A stretch of DNA of 64,000 nt, taken from positions 1 to 64,000 of the forward strand of contig NZ_FXTP01000020.1 in the NCBI RefSeq assembly GCF_900182705.1, written 5' to 3'. Positions 34,894-42,705 of the stretch are shown one piece after another. Each line of letters begins with the position of its first letter. Positions within the stretch are counted from its first letter, which is position 1. A program made the position numbers and the translations under genes. Below the pieces are notes generated by a model. The model did no database searches. It saw only the letters and a program-made list of their open reading frames with translations, and was not told where the DNA came from. The stretch comes from Gracilimonas mengyeensis. Lineage in GTDB: Bacteria > Bacteroidota > Rhodothermia > Balneolales > Balneolaceae.

Positions 34894-36855
34894 TTAGGAT
34901 GCCTTTTTCTTCTTAAAGGTATTTATCACACCGCCATCCAGAACAGCCTCTCGCTGACGTTCACTCAGGCTGTGTTTTACTTCGTACTCTTTGCCTTTAG
35001 TCACATTAATGAGCTTGGCGGTATTGCCACTTTCAATGCTGGCACGGATGTTTTCTGTCTTCAGGATGTCGCCCTGATCGATATCGATGTAATCTTCCTC
35101 GTTGGAAAATTCAAAGGGAGGAATACCGAAATTAACCAGGTTTTGCCAGCCAATACGGGCATAGCTTTTAGCAATAACAGCTCGTTGCCCTAAATATCTC
35201 GGGGCAATGGCAGCGTGTTCGCGGCTTGATCCCTGTGCGTAATTTTCACCTGCAACTACTACATGTCCTCCATGTTCTTCTTTTGCCTCCAGGGCCCGAT
35301 CGTGGAAATTTTCATCTACCACATCCAGCGTAAACTTGCTTATTTCGGGGATGTTACTGCGAAATGGCAAGACTTCTGCTCCGGCCCTCAGGATTTCATC
35401 AGTGGAGATATCGTCATCCATCTTCAGCAATACCGGTACTTCAAAATCACTTAAACCGTCAAAATCAGGCATAGTGGAAATATTTGGTCCTTTTTTAATC
35501 TCTCCGCGCTCTTCTTTGGGAACAGGTGCTTTCAGCATTTCGGTATTCACAATGGGATCGTCAAGCTCCTCAAACCTGGGATATTTCAAGTTGTAGAGCT
35601 CTTCCAAATCCCGAGGATCGGTTATCTTCCCGGTCAAGGCAGAAGCTGCTGCTGTTTCAGGGCTTACCAAAAATACTGAATCCTCTTTGGTACCCGACCG
35701 ATCCGGAAAATTCCGTGGTACCGTACGCAAGCTGTTTTGTCCGGAAGCGGGAGCTTGCCCCATACCTATGCAACCGTTACAGCCAGCCTGGTGAATACGG
35801 GCCCCGGACTGAACAAGGTTAAACATCACGTTATTCTTCACCATGTTCTCTATAATTTGCCGTGAAGTTGGGTTGATATCCCACGACACATTTTCATCCA
35901 CATTACGCCCCTTCACAATTTCAGATGCCATCCAAAAATCGCGGTAACCCGGATTGGCTGACGAACCTACGTACGCCTGATAAATGGGTTTTCCTTCCAC
36001 TTCCCGCACTGGCACCACATTACCGGGACTGCTGGGCAGCGCAATAAGCGGCTCTACATCATCCAGAATCAGTTCTTCATATTTATCATATTCGGCGCCT
36101 TCATCTGCTACTAGTTCTACAAACTCATCGCCCCTGCCTTGCGAGGTCATAAACCGGCGAACTTCGCCATCGGCTGGAAAAACCGTTGACGTGGCACCCA
36201 TCTCCGTCCCCATATTTGCAATCACATGGCGATCCATGGTAGAAAGATTTTTGAGACCTTCACCAAAATATTCAATCACATACCCGGAGGCACCATCTAC
36301 ATTATAACGACGGAGCATTTCCAGCACCACATCTTTGGCACTTACCCAGTCAGGCAGATTGCCTTTCAATTCAACCCCAAGCACTTTGGGCATTTTCATG
36401 AATAAAGGTTGTCCAGCAATTGCAAAGGCTACATCCAGTCCGCCTGCACCAATAGCCAGCATGCCCATGCAACCGGAAGCCGGAGTATGACTATCGGAGC
36501 CCGCCAGAGTTTTACCCGGAATGGCAAAACGTTCCGTTTCAATAGGATGACTCACCCCATTACCCGGGCGACTAAACCACATCCCAAATTTCTCGGCCGC
36601 TGACTTCAAAAACCGGTGGTCATCGGGGTTCTTATTGTCTGTCTGCAGCAAATTATGATCTACATACTGGCAGGATAATTCCGTCTTTGCATCCTCCAGT
36701 TCCATAGCTTCCAGCTCCAGCATCACGAGGGTTCCGGTGGCATCCTGTGTGAGTGTCTGGTCAATCTTGATCCCTATTTCTTCCCCGGGCGTCATTTCCC
36801 CTTCAACTAAATGATCTTTAATCAACTTCTGTGTTACGTTCAGTGGTTTACTCAT
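34894..36855 (-). CDS. Aconitate hydratase, Aquifex-type (second aconitase)
   Basis: A 653-residue aconitase-superfamily enzyme with a [4Fe-4S] cluster. It contains LAGSDSHTPASGCMGMLAIGAGG near 118-140 (cited here as LAGSDSHTPASGCMGM), the cluster cysteines in HQAGCNGCIGMGQAP near 362-376, SALTGKITDPRDL, and the C-terminal swivel domain with GENYAQGSSREHAAIAPRYL near 555-574. Length and layout fit the shorter 'Aquifex-type' aconitases rather than AcnA or AcnB. I chose ATG 36855 (MSKPLNVTQKLIK); an upstream TTG at 36927 would nearly collide with the divergent gene at 36933. AcnA is also present at 16215, so the two may serve different conditions or substrates, such as 2-methylisocitrate. Confidence 0.9.
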   Translation of the reverse strand: MSKPLNVTQKLIKDHLVEGEMTPGEEIGIKIDQTLTQDATGTLVMLELEAMELEDAKTELSCQYVDHNLLQTDNKNPDDHRFLKSAAEKFGMWFSRPGNGVSHPIETERFAIPGKTLAGSDSHTPASGCMGMLAIGAGGLDVAFAIAGQPLFMKMPKVLGVELKGNLPDWVSAKDVVLEMLRRYNVDGASGYVIEYFGEGLKNLSTMDRHVIANMGTEMGATSTVFPADGEVRRFMTSQGRGDEFVELVADEGAEYDKYEELILDDVEPLIALPSSPGNVVPVREVEGKPIYQAYVGSSANPGYRDFWMASEIVKGRNVDENVSWDINPTSRQIIENMVKNNVMFNLVQSGARIHQAGCNGCIGMGQAPASGQNSLRTVPRNFPDRSGTKEDSVFLVSPETAAASALTGKITDPRDLEELYNLKYPRFEELDDPIVNTEMLKAPVPKEERGEIKKGPNISTMPDFDGLSDFEVPVLLKMDDDISTDEILRAGAEVLPFRSNIPEISKFTLDVVDENFHDRALEAKEEHGGHVVVAGENYAQGSSREHAAIAPRYLGQRAVIAKSYARIGWQNLVNFGIPPFEFSNEEDYIDIDQGDILKTENIRASIESGNTAKLINVTKGKEYEVKHSLSERQREAVLDGGVINTFKKKKAS

Positions 36856-36932
36856 AACGGTATTCGGCTTGTTCAGTATTTCATTACATTCACTATCTAC
36901 AACTTGCTGAATGGCCAAATGGTTCAATTTTT

Positions 36933-37550
36933 ATGAAGCTTACAACAGAACAGCTATTTGTTAAGTACATGCCTCACATTAGGAAATGGTGGTTCTCCAT
37001 TATCTGCCTGCCCTTCTGCTGGTTTCTGGTCCATCAATACTGGATGGCGCTGAAGTGGGAAATCTCCTTTGCCTGGCTTTATGATCATCCTCTCTTGCTT
37101 TCTCCCATCTTTGTTATGGTTGATACTTTTTTGCTGATCATTCATGAGGCCGGTCATACTTTTTTCGGCTTTTTCGGATCCCGTTTTATTGGGATTTTGG
37201 GCGGTACGCTTTTTGAAATCCTATTGCCCTTTCTCATTTTTATATATGGATATTGGAACCGGAATCGCATCGTTGCACAACTGGGGCTGCTGCTTACTGC
37301 CTTCGCCTGGATTGAATCCTCCGCCTACGCTGCCGATGCCGTAGCCCGACGCATGCCGCTCATCGGCGATCTCCCCAAATCCGCCCACGACTTCTACAAT
37401 CTCCTTATCATGCAAGGCATCCTGGATCATTATATGACCGTAGCCTGGGGCATGTACTGGATCGGCATCATCACGCTTATTATCTGTCTGATTTGGCCAT
37501 TGCTGGAGCCTGAAAATTACGAAGAGGTGAAACTGGATATTGATTTGTAG
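36933..37550 (+). CDS. Membrane protein with HEAGH zinc-protease-like motif
   Basis: I do not recognise a named family. The 205-residue product has about five hydrophobic segments (near 18-38, 52-68, 84-104, 108-125 and 172-193). The second ends in LIIHEAGHTFFGFFG, with the HExxH zinc signature at about 69-73. That signature inside a membrane helix, followed by a short hydrophobic turn, recalls M50 site-2 proteases, but the partner motif (NPDG-like) is not obvious; TLFEILLPF and DHYMTVAWG could supply other ligands. It is divergent from the aconitase gene. Confidence 0.6.
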   Translation: MKLTTEQLFVKYMPHIRKWWFSIICLPFCWFLVHQYWMALKWEISFAWLYDHPLLLSPIFVMVDTFLLIIHEAGHTFFGFFGSRFIGILGGTLFEILLPFLIFIYGYWNRNRIVAQLGLLLTAFAWIESSAYAADAVARRMPLIGDLPKSAHDFYNLLIMQGILDHYMTVAWGMYWIGIITLIICLIWPLLEPENYEEVKLDIDL

Positions 37551-37601
37551 GGTTGGATGGTTTAATGAAGCTGGATGTCCGTTGGCGCCAATTCCCGAAC
37601 A

Positions 37602-37641
37602 CTTCGATATTCAATATTCCTTGTTCAATATTTGATATTCC
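37602..37641. repeat. Copy 2 of the TTCCTTGTTCRATRTT repeat
   Basis: Plus-strand core TTCCTTGTTCAATATT is embedded in a symmetric stretch of GATATTCAATATTC units. It lies left of structured repeat B; copy 3 lies on the right side of that element. The region 37551-38091 holds only these repeats, a short CCCGAGAATTCGGG palindrome near 37673, and the mtaB promoter region. Confidence 0.75.
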
Positions 37642-37768
37642 TTTGCGGGATGTGCCCGGTTTTTGATTTATTCCCGAGAATTCGGGAGCGGTGGGTGTTT
37701 GTTCGAGGGGCTTGGTTTTGTATAAAGGATACTGTGAATTTGCCTAAATCAATTACCGAAGCTATGTC

Positions 37769-37974
37769 ACCATCGCACATCCCCCTGCAAAATCAGTGAA
37801 CTGATTTTCCGGTCCCTCTTCGAAGAGGGATTTTCTCCTTTCAACTTTTCCTTATTTAAGTTGATAGTTTTTGGATCTGAGTTCCTCATAACTTGTGGTG
37901 TAATTTGTGAAAATTCTCCCTTTGAAGGGAGACCGGTTTAGAGCTTCAGCTCTAAACCAGAGGGATGTGCGATG
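37769..37974. repeat. Structured interspersed repeat, family 1, copy B
   Basis: A 206-bp copy of the element at 32071. Ends CATCGCACATCCCCCT and AGAGGGATGTGCGATG pair at 15 of 16 positions. Hairpins: AAAATCAGT-GA-ACTGATTTT (37789-37808), TCCCTCTTCGAAGAGGGA (37813-37830), CTCCCTT-TG-AAGGGAG (37916-37931) and GGTTTAGAGC-TTCA-GCTCTAAACC (37935-37958, perfect). The outer arms match copy A closely, while the centre (37831-37910) does not align. The first stem has a paired C:G to T:A change relative to copy A, and the last stem is perfect here but has one wobble and one mismatch in A. Confidence 0.85.
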
Positions 37975-38009
37975 CGCGATTCGAAGAATACAGTCTACAA
38001 CAAGTTCAC

Positions 38010-38049
38010 TTCAATGTTCAAAGTTGAATGTTCCTTGTTCAATGTTCCA
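38010..38049. repeat. Copy 3 of the TTCCTTGTTCRATRTT repeat
   Basis: Plus-strand core TTCCTTGTTCAATGTT, in a context of TTCAATGTTC/AAAGTTGAATG half-repeats. It lies between structured repeat B and the mtaB start codon at 38092. Confidence 0.75.
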
Positions 38050-38091
38050 GCGGGCTCGACACACTGCCCCAAACTTTTTATATTTCCGGGT

Positions 38092-39432
38092 ATGAAAACC
38101 GTTGCATTTGAGACATTAGGATGCAAGCTCAATTTCTCGGAAACATCCTCCATGCGAAGAGATTTTGCCAACCGGGGATTTGAGATTGCCGAATTTGACG
38201 AAGAGGCAGATATCTATGTCATTAACACCTGTTCGGTGACCCAGAGTGCCAACAGTACCTGCCGGCAAACCGTGCGGCAGGCCTTACGACTTAACCCGGA
38301 TGCCTTTGTGGCGGTGGTAGGTTGTTATGCCCAACTGGAGCCCGAGGAAATTGCCGAGATTGAAGGCGTTGATGCCGTGCTGGGGACAAAGGACAAATTC
38401 AAACTGTTGGATCTGTTTGATGATTTCGCCAAGCGGGAAGAAACCATCATTCACAGCACTGATGTTAACGAAGCGGTCGACTTCCACAACGCTTTTTCTT
38501 CAGATGACCGCACCCGCGCTTTCCTGAAAATACAGGACGGCTGCAATTATAAATGTTCCTTTTGTACCATCCCGATGGCCCGCGGAAAAAGCCGGAGTGC
38601 CAAAATTGATACCGTGGTGCGTAATGCTCGTCAGCTGGTGGATGAAGGATTCCGTGAAATCATCATCACTGGGGTAAATGCTGGTGATTTTGGAGCGGGA
38701 ACTGATGAGGATTTCTTCCAATTGCTACAGGCACTTGATGAGGTCGACGGACTGGAGCGCCTTCGTGTTTCTTCCATCGAGCCGAACTTGCTCCATGAAG
38801 ATATCATCCATTTTGCCGCTGAGTCTAAGAAACTACAGCCGCATTTCCACATGCCGCTTCAAAGTGGCAGCGACGAAATGTTAAAGCTAATGCGCCGTCG
38901 GTATCAAACTGATTTATATCTAAGTCGCGTTGAGCTGATTCGTGAATTAATGCCTGATGCCTGTATTGGGGTAGATGTGATTACTGGTCACCCAGGCGAA
39001 ACGGATGAACTTTTCCAGGAATCCTATTACTTCATTGATAGCCTGGACATCTCCTACCTGCACGTGTTTACCTATTCCGAACGTCCTAATACCCATGCAC
39101 TCACTATCAAGCCGGTAGTGGATCACGAGGTACGAAAAGAACGCACGCATAAACTGCGGCAGTTATCAGCCAAAAAACGCTTTATCTTTAACGAACGCTT
39201 CATCGGACAAAAGCGACCCGTTTTATTTGAGGAAGAAAATAAGAACGGCTTTATTCATGGGTGGACCGATAATTATGTGCGAGTAGCCGTACCTTTTAGT
39301 CCCCGTTTAGGAAATACTATACAGGAAGTTACTATCGGTAAGCGCAGCGAAAATGGATTTTACTTTGGCACGCTGCCGAAAGATATTGTCCAAGAAGAAC
39401 AAGTAATTAAAGAACTCATAGCCTATGAATGA
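38092..39432 (+). CDS. mtaB: tRNA (t6A37)-C2 methylthiotransferase MtaB
   Basis: Radical-SAM enzyme that adds a methylthio group to t6A37 of ANN-decoding tRNAs. The 446 residues have the N-terminal UPF0004 domain with cysteines in TLGCKLNFSE (~11), VINTCSVTQSA (~47) and VVGCYAQLEP (~81), the radical-SAM motif GCNYKCSFCTIPMARG (~150-165), MPLQSGSDEMLKLMRRRY, and a C-terminal TRAM domain (~375-440). The start at 38092 (MKTVAFETLGCKLNF) fits the family; an ATG 40 codons upstream only adds repeat-encoded sequence. It overlaps the UDG gene by 8 bases. Confidence 0.96.
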   Translation: MKTVAFETLGCKLNFSETSSMRRDFANRGFEIAEFDEEADIYVINTCSVTQSANSTCRQTVRQALRLNPDAFVAVVGCYAQLEPEEIAEIEGVDAVLGTKDKFKLLDLFDDFAKREETIIHSTDVNEAVDFHNAFSSDDRTRAFLKIQDGCNYKCSFCTIPMARGKSRSAKIDTVVRNARQLVDEGFREIIITGVNAGDFGAGTDEDFFQLLQALDEVDGLERLRVSSIEPNLLHEDIIHFAAESKKLQPHFHMPLQSGSDEMLKLMRRRYQTDLYLSRVELIRELMPDACIGVDVITGHPGETDELFQESYYFIDSLDISYLHVFTYSERPNTHALTIKPVVDHEVRKERTHKLRQLSAKKRFIFNERFIGQKRPVLFEEENKNGFIHGWTDNYVRVAVPFSPRLGNTIQEVTIGKRSENGFYFGTLPKDIVQEEQVIKELIAYE

Positions 39433-40255
39433 TCCCCAGGAATTTATAGAACGTGCCTCCCGCTTTATTAAGCAGCAACGAGATATGTATGGGGATTTTT
39501 CCGTGGATATTGAATCACAATCTGTAGTTGCTGCAGAAAAAGAGGAAGCGGGAACAGCTGCTGTATCAAAAGAAGTAAGCCACAGCAGTGAAGTGAAAAA
39601 AAGCCCGGCAACCTCCAAGGGATCAGACGCCATCACCCCAGAGGAAAAAGAACAGAAAGAGGAGCCTCTTACCACTGCCCAAAAGATTGCACGCTGTGAA
39701 ACTTTGGAAGAACTTCGGGCATTGTGTGAACAGGCCGAGGAATTGCATACCGATCTGAAGGGAACCAATCTGGTGTTTGGAGTGGGGAATCCCAATGCCA
39801 ATTTAATGATTGTGGGCGAAGCGCCGGGTTACAACGAGGACCAACAGGGAGAACCGTTTGTAGGTCAGGCCGGGCAGCTGCTGGATAAAATCATGGCGGC
39901 AATCAACTTTGAGAGAAAAGACATTTACATTGCCAATATCCTGAAACATCGCCCGCCCAATAATCGAAATCCCAAAGCAGAAGAGCGCGAACGCAGCCTC
40001 CCCTTTCTGCTGCGCCAAATTGAGCTGATTGATCCAAAACTCATCTTGTGTGTTGGGAAAGTCTCCGCTACCACCTTATTAGATAAGGAAACCTCGCTTA
40101 GCAATCTGCGTGGAAAATTCCATGAATTCCATGGCCGGGAATTGATGGCTACTTATCACCCGGCGGCTTTGTTACGAAATCAGCAATGGAAGCGACCTAC
40201 CTGGGAAGATGTGCAGAAACTGCGCAAACGTTACGACGAATTGGTTGGCGAGTAG
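39425..40255 (+). CDS. Family-4-like uracil-DNA glycosylase without the usual Fe-S cysteines
   Basis: The ~195-residue UDG domain (residues ~80-276) includes LVFGVGNPNANLMIVGEAPG near 116-135, DQQGEPFVGQAGQLLDKI, ANILKHRPPNNRNP, and the DNA-binding motif ATYHPAALLRNQQWK near 240-254. These are family 4 signatures (GEAPG, HP[AS]). An ~85-residue charged N-terminal extension precedes it. The cysteines that bind the [4Fe-4S] cluster in the classical family appear lost: KHRPPNNR has His where Cys is usual, and the later position is Ser (ERSLPFLLRQIEL). Removal of uracil from DNA is the expected role. It overlaps mtaB. Confidence 0.88.
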   Translation: MNDPQEFIERASRFIKQQRDMYGDFSVDIESQSVVAAEKEEAGTAAVSKEVSHSSEVKKSPATSKGSDAITPEEKEQKEEPLTTAQKIARCETLEELRALCEQAEELHTDLKGTNLVFGVGNPNANLMIVGEAPGYNEDQQGEPFVGQAGQLLDKIMAAINFERKDIYIANILKHRPPNNRNPKAEERERSLPFLLRQIELIDPKLILCVGKVSATTLLDKETSLSNLRGKFHEFHGRELMATYHPAALLRNQQWKRPTWEDVQKLRKRYDELVGE

Positions 40256-40730
40256 GTCGAATAGATTTATCCGACCTTGAATCCATCGGTTTGGAACGCG
40301 GATGACACGGATAAAACGGATCATCACGGTTTTATATGTGAACAAGTATTAGTGAAGAGTGCCCAAATTTTGGTACAGATCATCGCCTAAAAAATATTGG
40401 GGCAAAAATTTTCCTTTCCAAGTTCAGTGTCTTTTTTACCAATATTTTGCTCCTATGGAGCAGGATGGTATCCCAAAATTATAATTGTAGTAGAAACCAC
40501 TGAACTTAACACCAGCTCTTCCCTCACCATATCACCATATCACCATATCACCATATCACCATATCACCATATCACCATATCACCATATCACCATATCATA
40601 AAATTGTGGATAACTATGTTGACAACCGGTGTAAAATTTGTTCAAAAGATTTTCAATTAGGTTTCAATTTATAGCTATTTTGAAAGTTCGAAAAAAGTCA
40701 ATGTTTTAGATTCCAGTCTCACTTTCATTC
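40256..40730. other. Intergenic region before dnaB
   Basis: No gene. Around 40292-40331 is a GCGGATGACACGGATAAAACGG-type stretch (quoted only in part: GCGGATGACACGGAT) that resembles dispersed repeats of many Bacteroidota-like genomes. The 8-bp array at 40525-40596 is listed separately. The last 90 bases are AT-rich and should hold the dnaB promoter. A long plus-strand open frame through the array is an artefact of the repeat and has no recognisable product. Confidence 0.55.
40525..40596. repeat. Tandem array of nine 8-bp repeats
   Basis: The unit CACCATAT is repeated nine times without error over 72 bases, ending 134 bases before the dnaB start codon. It is the only microsatellite-scale array in the window. 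Error-free short arrays usually mean recent expansion by slipped-strand replication. An iteron-like protein-binding role is possible but not supported by anything else nearby. Confidence 0.95.
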
Positions 40731-42275
40731 ATGGCGAAGAACAACGGTTCCAATTATAGTAATAAGTATCAGAAGGACGATTCCAAGGTATTGGAAAAAG
40801 AAGGCCGGGTACCTCCCCAGGCTGTAGAAGTGGAAGAAGCCGTACTGGGAGCCATGCTCATTGAGCACGGCGCTGCTACCATTGCCTTGCAGATGCTGAA
40901 GCCGGATGATTTCTACAAAACGGCGAATCGCCATATTTTCGAGACGCTTTCCAATCTGTATGAACGTGACAATCCGCTGGATTTGCTGACGGTAGAAAAC
41001 GAGCTCAAGGACAACAACCTGCTGGAAGTTTGTGGTGGCCCTACCTACTTGTCTGACCTGACCCGCTCGGTTTCTTCTTCAGCCAATATTGAATATCACT
41101 CACAGATTATCATTGAAAAGGCCATCAAGCGGAACCTGATTCTGGCCAGCAATGATGTGATTAAGGAAGCCTACGATACCACATCGGATGCCTACGATGT
41201 TTTGGATCACGCCGAGCAAAGCATATTCGATCTCTCCAACCAAAAAAGTCGTAGTAGCGCCGTTCCCGTTGAAAAATTACTGAAGGATACGCTCTCGTAC
41301 CTGGAAGATCTTCGTGGCAAGGATTACGGCATTACCGGGGTGCCGACCGGACTGGCTATTGACGATATGACGGCCGGCTGGCAAAAAGGAGATTTAGTGA
41401 TTATTGCAGCGCGCCCTTCCATGGGTAAAACGGCTTTTGTATTGACGGCTGCCCGGAACGCCGCCATGCATCCGGATGAAAACCTCCGAACGCCCATCGC
41501 CTTGTTTAGTTTGGAGATGTCAAATCAGTCCCTGGTGCAACGTTTGCTTACCATGGAAGCTCGGGTTCGTGCCGATGAAGCGCGTAAGGGAACCTTGAAA
41601 GACGAAGATTTCCGCCGCCTCATTGATGCCGCCAGTCGCTTATTCAGTGCTGAAATTTATATTGATGATACTCCGGCAATCAGCTTGATGGAGCTGCGTA
41701 CCAAATGCCGTCGGCTCAAAAGTGAAAAAGACATCGGACTGATTGTAATTGATTACCTGCAGCTGATGCAGGCCAATTCCAAAGACATCGGTAATCGTGA
41801 GCAGGAAATTGCGACCATTTCCCGTGGACTGAAAGGACTAGCTAAAGAACTGGATGTGCCCGTAATTGCACTGGCGCAGTTGAGTCGTGCCGTGGAGCAG
41901 CGTGGTGGCGACAAGCGTCCACAGTTGAGTGACTTGCGTGAATCCGGATCTATTGAGCAGGATGCTGATATTGTGATGTTCCTCTATCGCCCGGAATACT
42001 ATGGTATCACCACAACGGAAGAAGGACAATCGACTACCGGTCTTGCCGAAATAATTGTAGGGAAGCAGCGTAATGGTCCCGTGGGCAGCAAGATGATGTA
42101 TTTTGTGAAAGAATATGCCCGCTTTGAAAACCTGACTTCCGCCAATAACGATAACCCCATGATGGGGGATGGTGGAGGCGGCAATAACAACGGCGGACCT
42201 TCCGGCGGCAATGAAGGTGGCGGACCTCCACCCCTGCCGCATAATCCTGCCCCGGATGAGGATGCACCGTTTTAG
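40731..42275 (+). CDS. dnaB: Replicative DNA helicase DnaB
   Basis: Hexameric 5'-3' helicase of the replication fork. The 514 residues have the N-terminal domain (~20-125, PPQAVEVEEAVLGAMLI), a linker, and the RecA-like C-terminal ATPase with Walker A IIAARPSMGKTAFVL near 221-235, SLEMSNQSLVQRL, Walker B IGLIVIDYLQLM, and DLRESGSIEQDADIVMFLYR near 407-426. The last ~40 residues form a Gly/Asn/Pro-rich acidic tail (GGGGNNNGGPSGGNEGGGPP, ending DEDAPF), longer than in E. coli DnaB. It is a stand-alone gene; no replication gene flanks it. Confidence 0.97.
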   Translation: MAKNNGSNYSNKYQKDDSKVLEKEGRVPPQAVEVEEAVLGAMLIEHGAATIALQMLKPDDFYKTANRHIFETLSNLYERDNPLDLLTVENELKDNNLLEVCGGPTYLSDLTRSVSSSANIEYHSQIIIEKAIKRNLILASNDVIKEAYDTTSDAYDVLDHAEQSIFDLSNQKSRSSAVPVEKLLKDTLSYLEDLRGKDYGITGVPTGLAIDDMTAGWQKGDLVIIAARPSMGKTAFVLTAARNAAMHPDENLRTPIALFSLEMSNQSLVQRLLTMEARVRADEARKGTLKDEDFRRLIDAASRLFSAEIYIDDTPAISLMELRTKCRRLKSEKDIGLIVIDYLQLMQANSKDIGNREQEIATISRGLKGLAKELDVPVIALAQLSRAVEQRGGDKRPQLSDLRESGSIEQDADIVMFLYRPEYYGITTTEEGQSTTGLAEIIVGKQRNGPVGSKMMYFVKEYARFENLTSANNDNPMMGDGGGGNNNGGPSGGNEGGGPPPLPHNPAPDEDAPF

Positions 42276-42330
42276 TGATTAGGTTTTAGATGTTAGGTGC
42301 AAGGTTTTAGTTTTAAGATTTTTTGCCCTT

Positions 42331-42526
42331 AGCACCAACACCTCTCGCAAACAAAACAGGAACATCTGTTTTGTTTGATCTCTCCTCAAGGAGAGACTTA
42401 TCCAGTAGGTATTACAGCTACGATACCTAAGATAATTTTTGATATTGAATTCAACTTCGAATTAGTCCTCCCTTGAGGGAGGTGCCGGGTTTTGGCTTGC
42501 CAAAACACGCGGAGGGTGTACGATGG
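42331..42526. repeat. Structured interspersed repeat, family 2, copy D
   Basis: A 196-bp copy of the element at 34597. Hairpins: CAAACAAAACAG-GAACAT-CTGTTTTGTTTG (42348-42377), CTCTCC-TCAA-GGAGAG (42380-42395), CCTCCC-TTGA-GGGAGG (42467-42482) and GTTTTGGC-TT-GCCAAAAC (42489-42506). The right end GGAGGGTGTACGATGG matches the right end of family 1 copy A in GTACGATGGT, tying the two families together. The third stem has T:A in copy C and C:G here, a compensatory change. It follows dnaB in the gap 42276-42705. Confidence 0.83.
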
Positions 42527-42652
42527 TTAATAATGGCTCTATCCCCTAATGCATCCCCTGCTTACAAAAAATGCATGCACCACGTCCTGTAAATCCAGGC
42601 CCATCCTTAAAATCCTGGTTCAAAAACCAAGGCATTTTCATCAAGCACTGAG

Positions 42653-42672
42653 ATCCCTGCTTTCGCAGGGAT
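42653..42672. repeat. Short REP-like hairpin
   Basis: ATCCCTGC-TTTC-GCAGGGAT forms a perfect 8-bp stem with a 4-base loop, followed by GAC. Such GATCCC..GGGATGAC sequences recur in many bacterial genomes as dispersed palindromes. It lies 34 bases beyond the GH31 stop and has no T-run on either strand, so I do not call it a terminator. Confidence 0.55.
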
Positions 42673-42705
42673 GACTTGCTTAGATGTTATTATTCACAGG
42701 CCGGA

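Noticed and set aside
36856-36927. TTG start 24 codons upstream for the second aconitase
   Set aside because: It lies five bases from the divergent gene start and would leave no promoter space; the ATG at 36855 fits family length.
37972-38091. Extended start for mtaB adding 40 codons
   Set aside because: The extra residues come from repeat DNA (structured repeat B and the TTCCTTGTTC repeat) and lack similarity to MtaB; the ATG at 38092 begins the conserved domain.
40525-40596. CRISPR array for the CACCATAT units
   Set aside because: Units are only 8 bp, perfectly tandem, with no spacers.
40397-40660. Plus-strand open frame encoding a repeated SPYHHITI peptide
   Set aside because: The peptide is simply the 8-bp CACCATAT array read in phase, without a domain or start signal.
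42653-42672. Terminator for GH31 or dnaB
   Set aside because: The stem is good but there is no T-run on either strand; it resembles dispersed REP-like palindromes.
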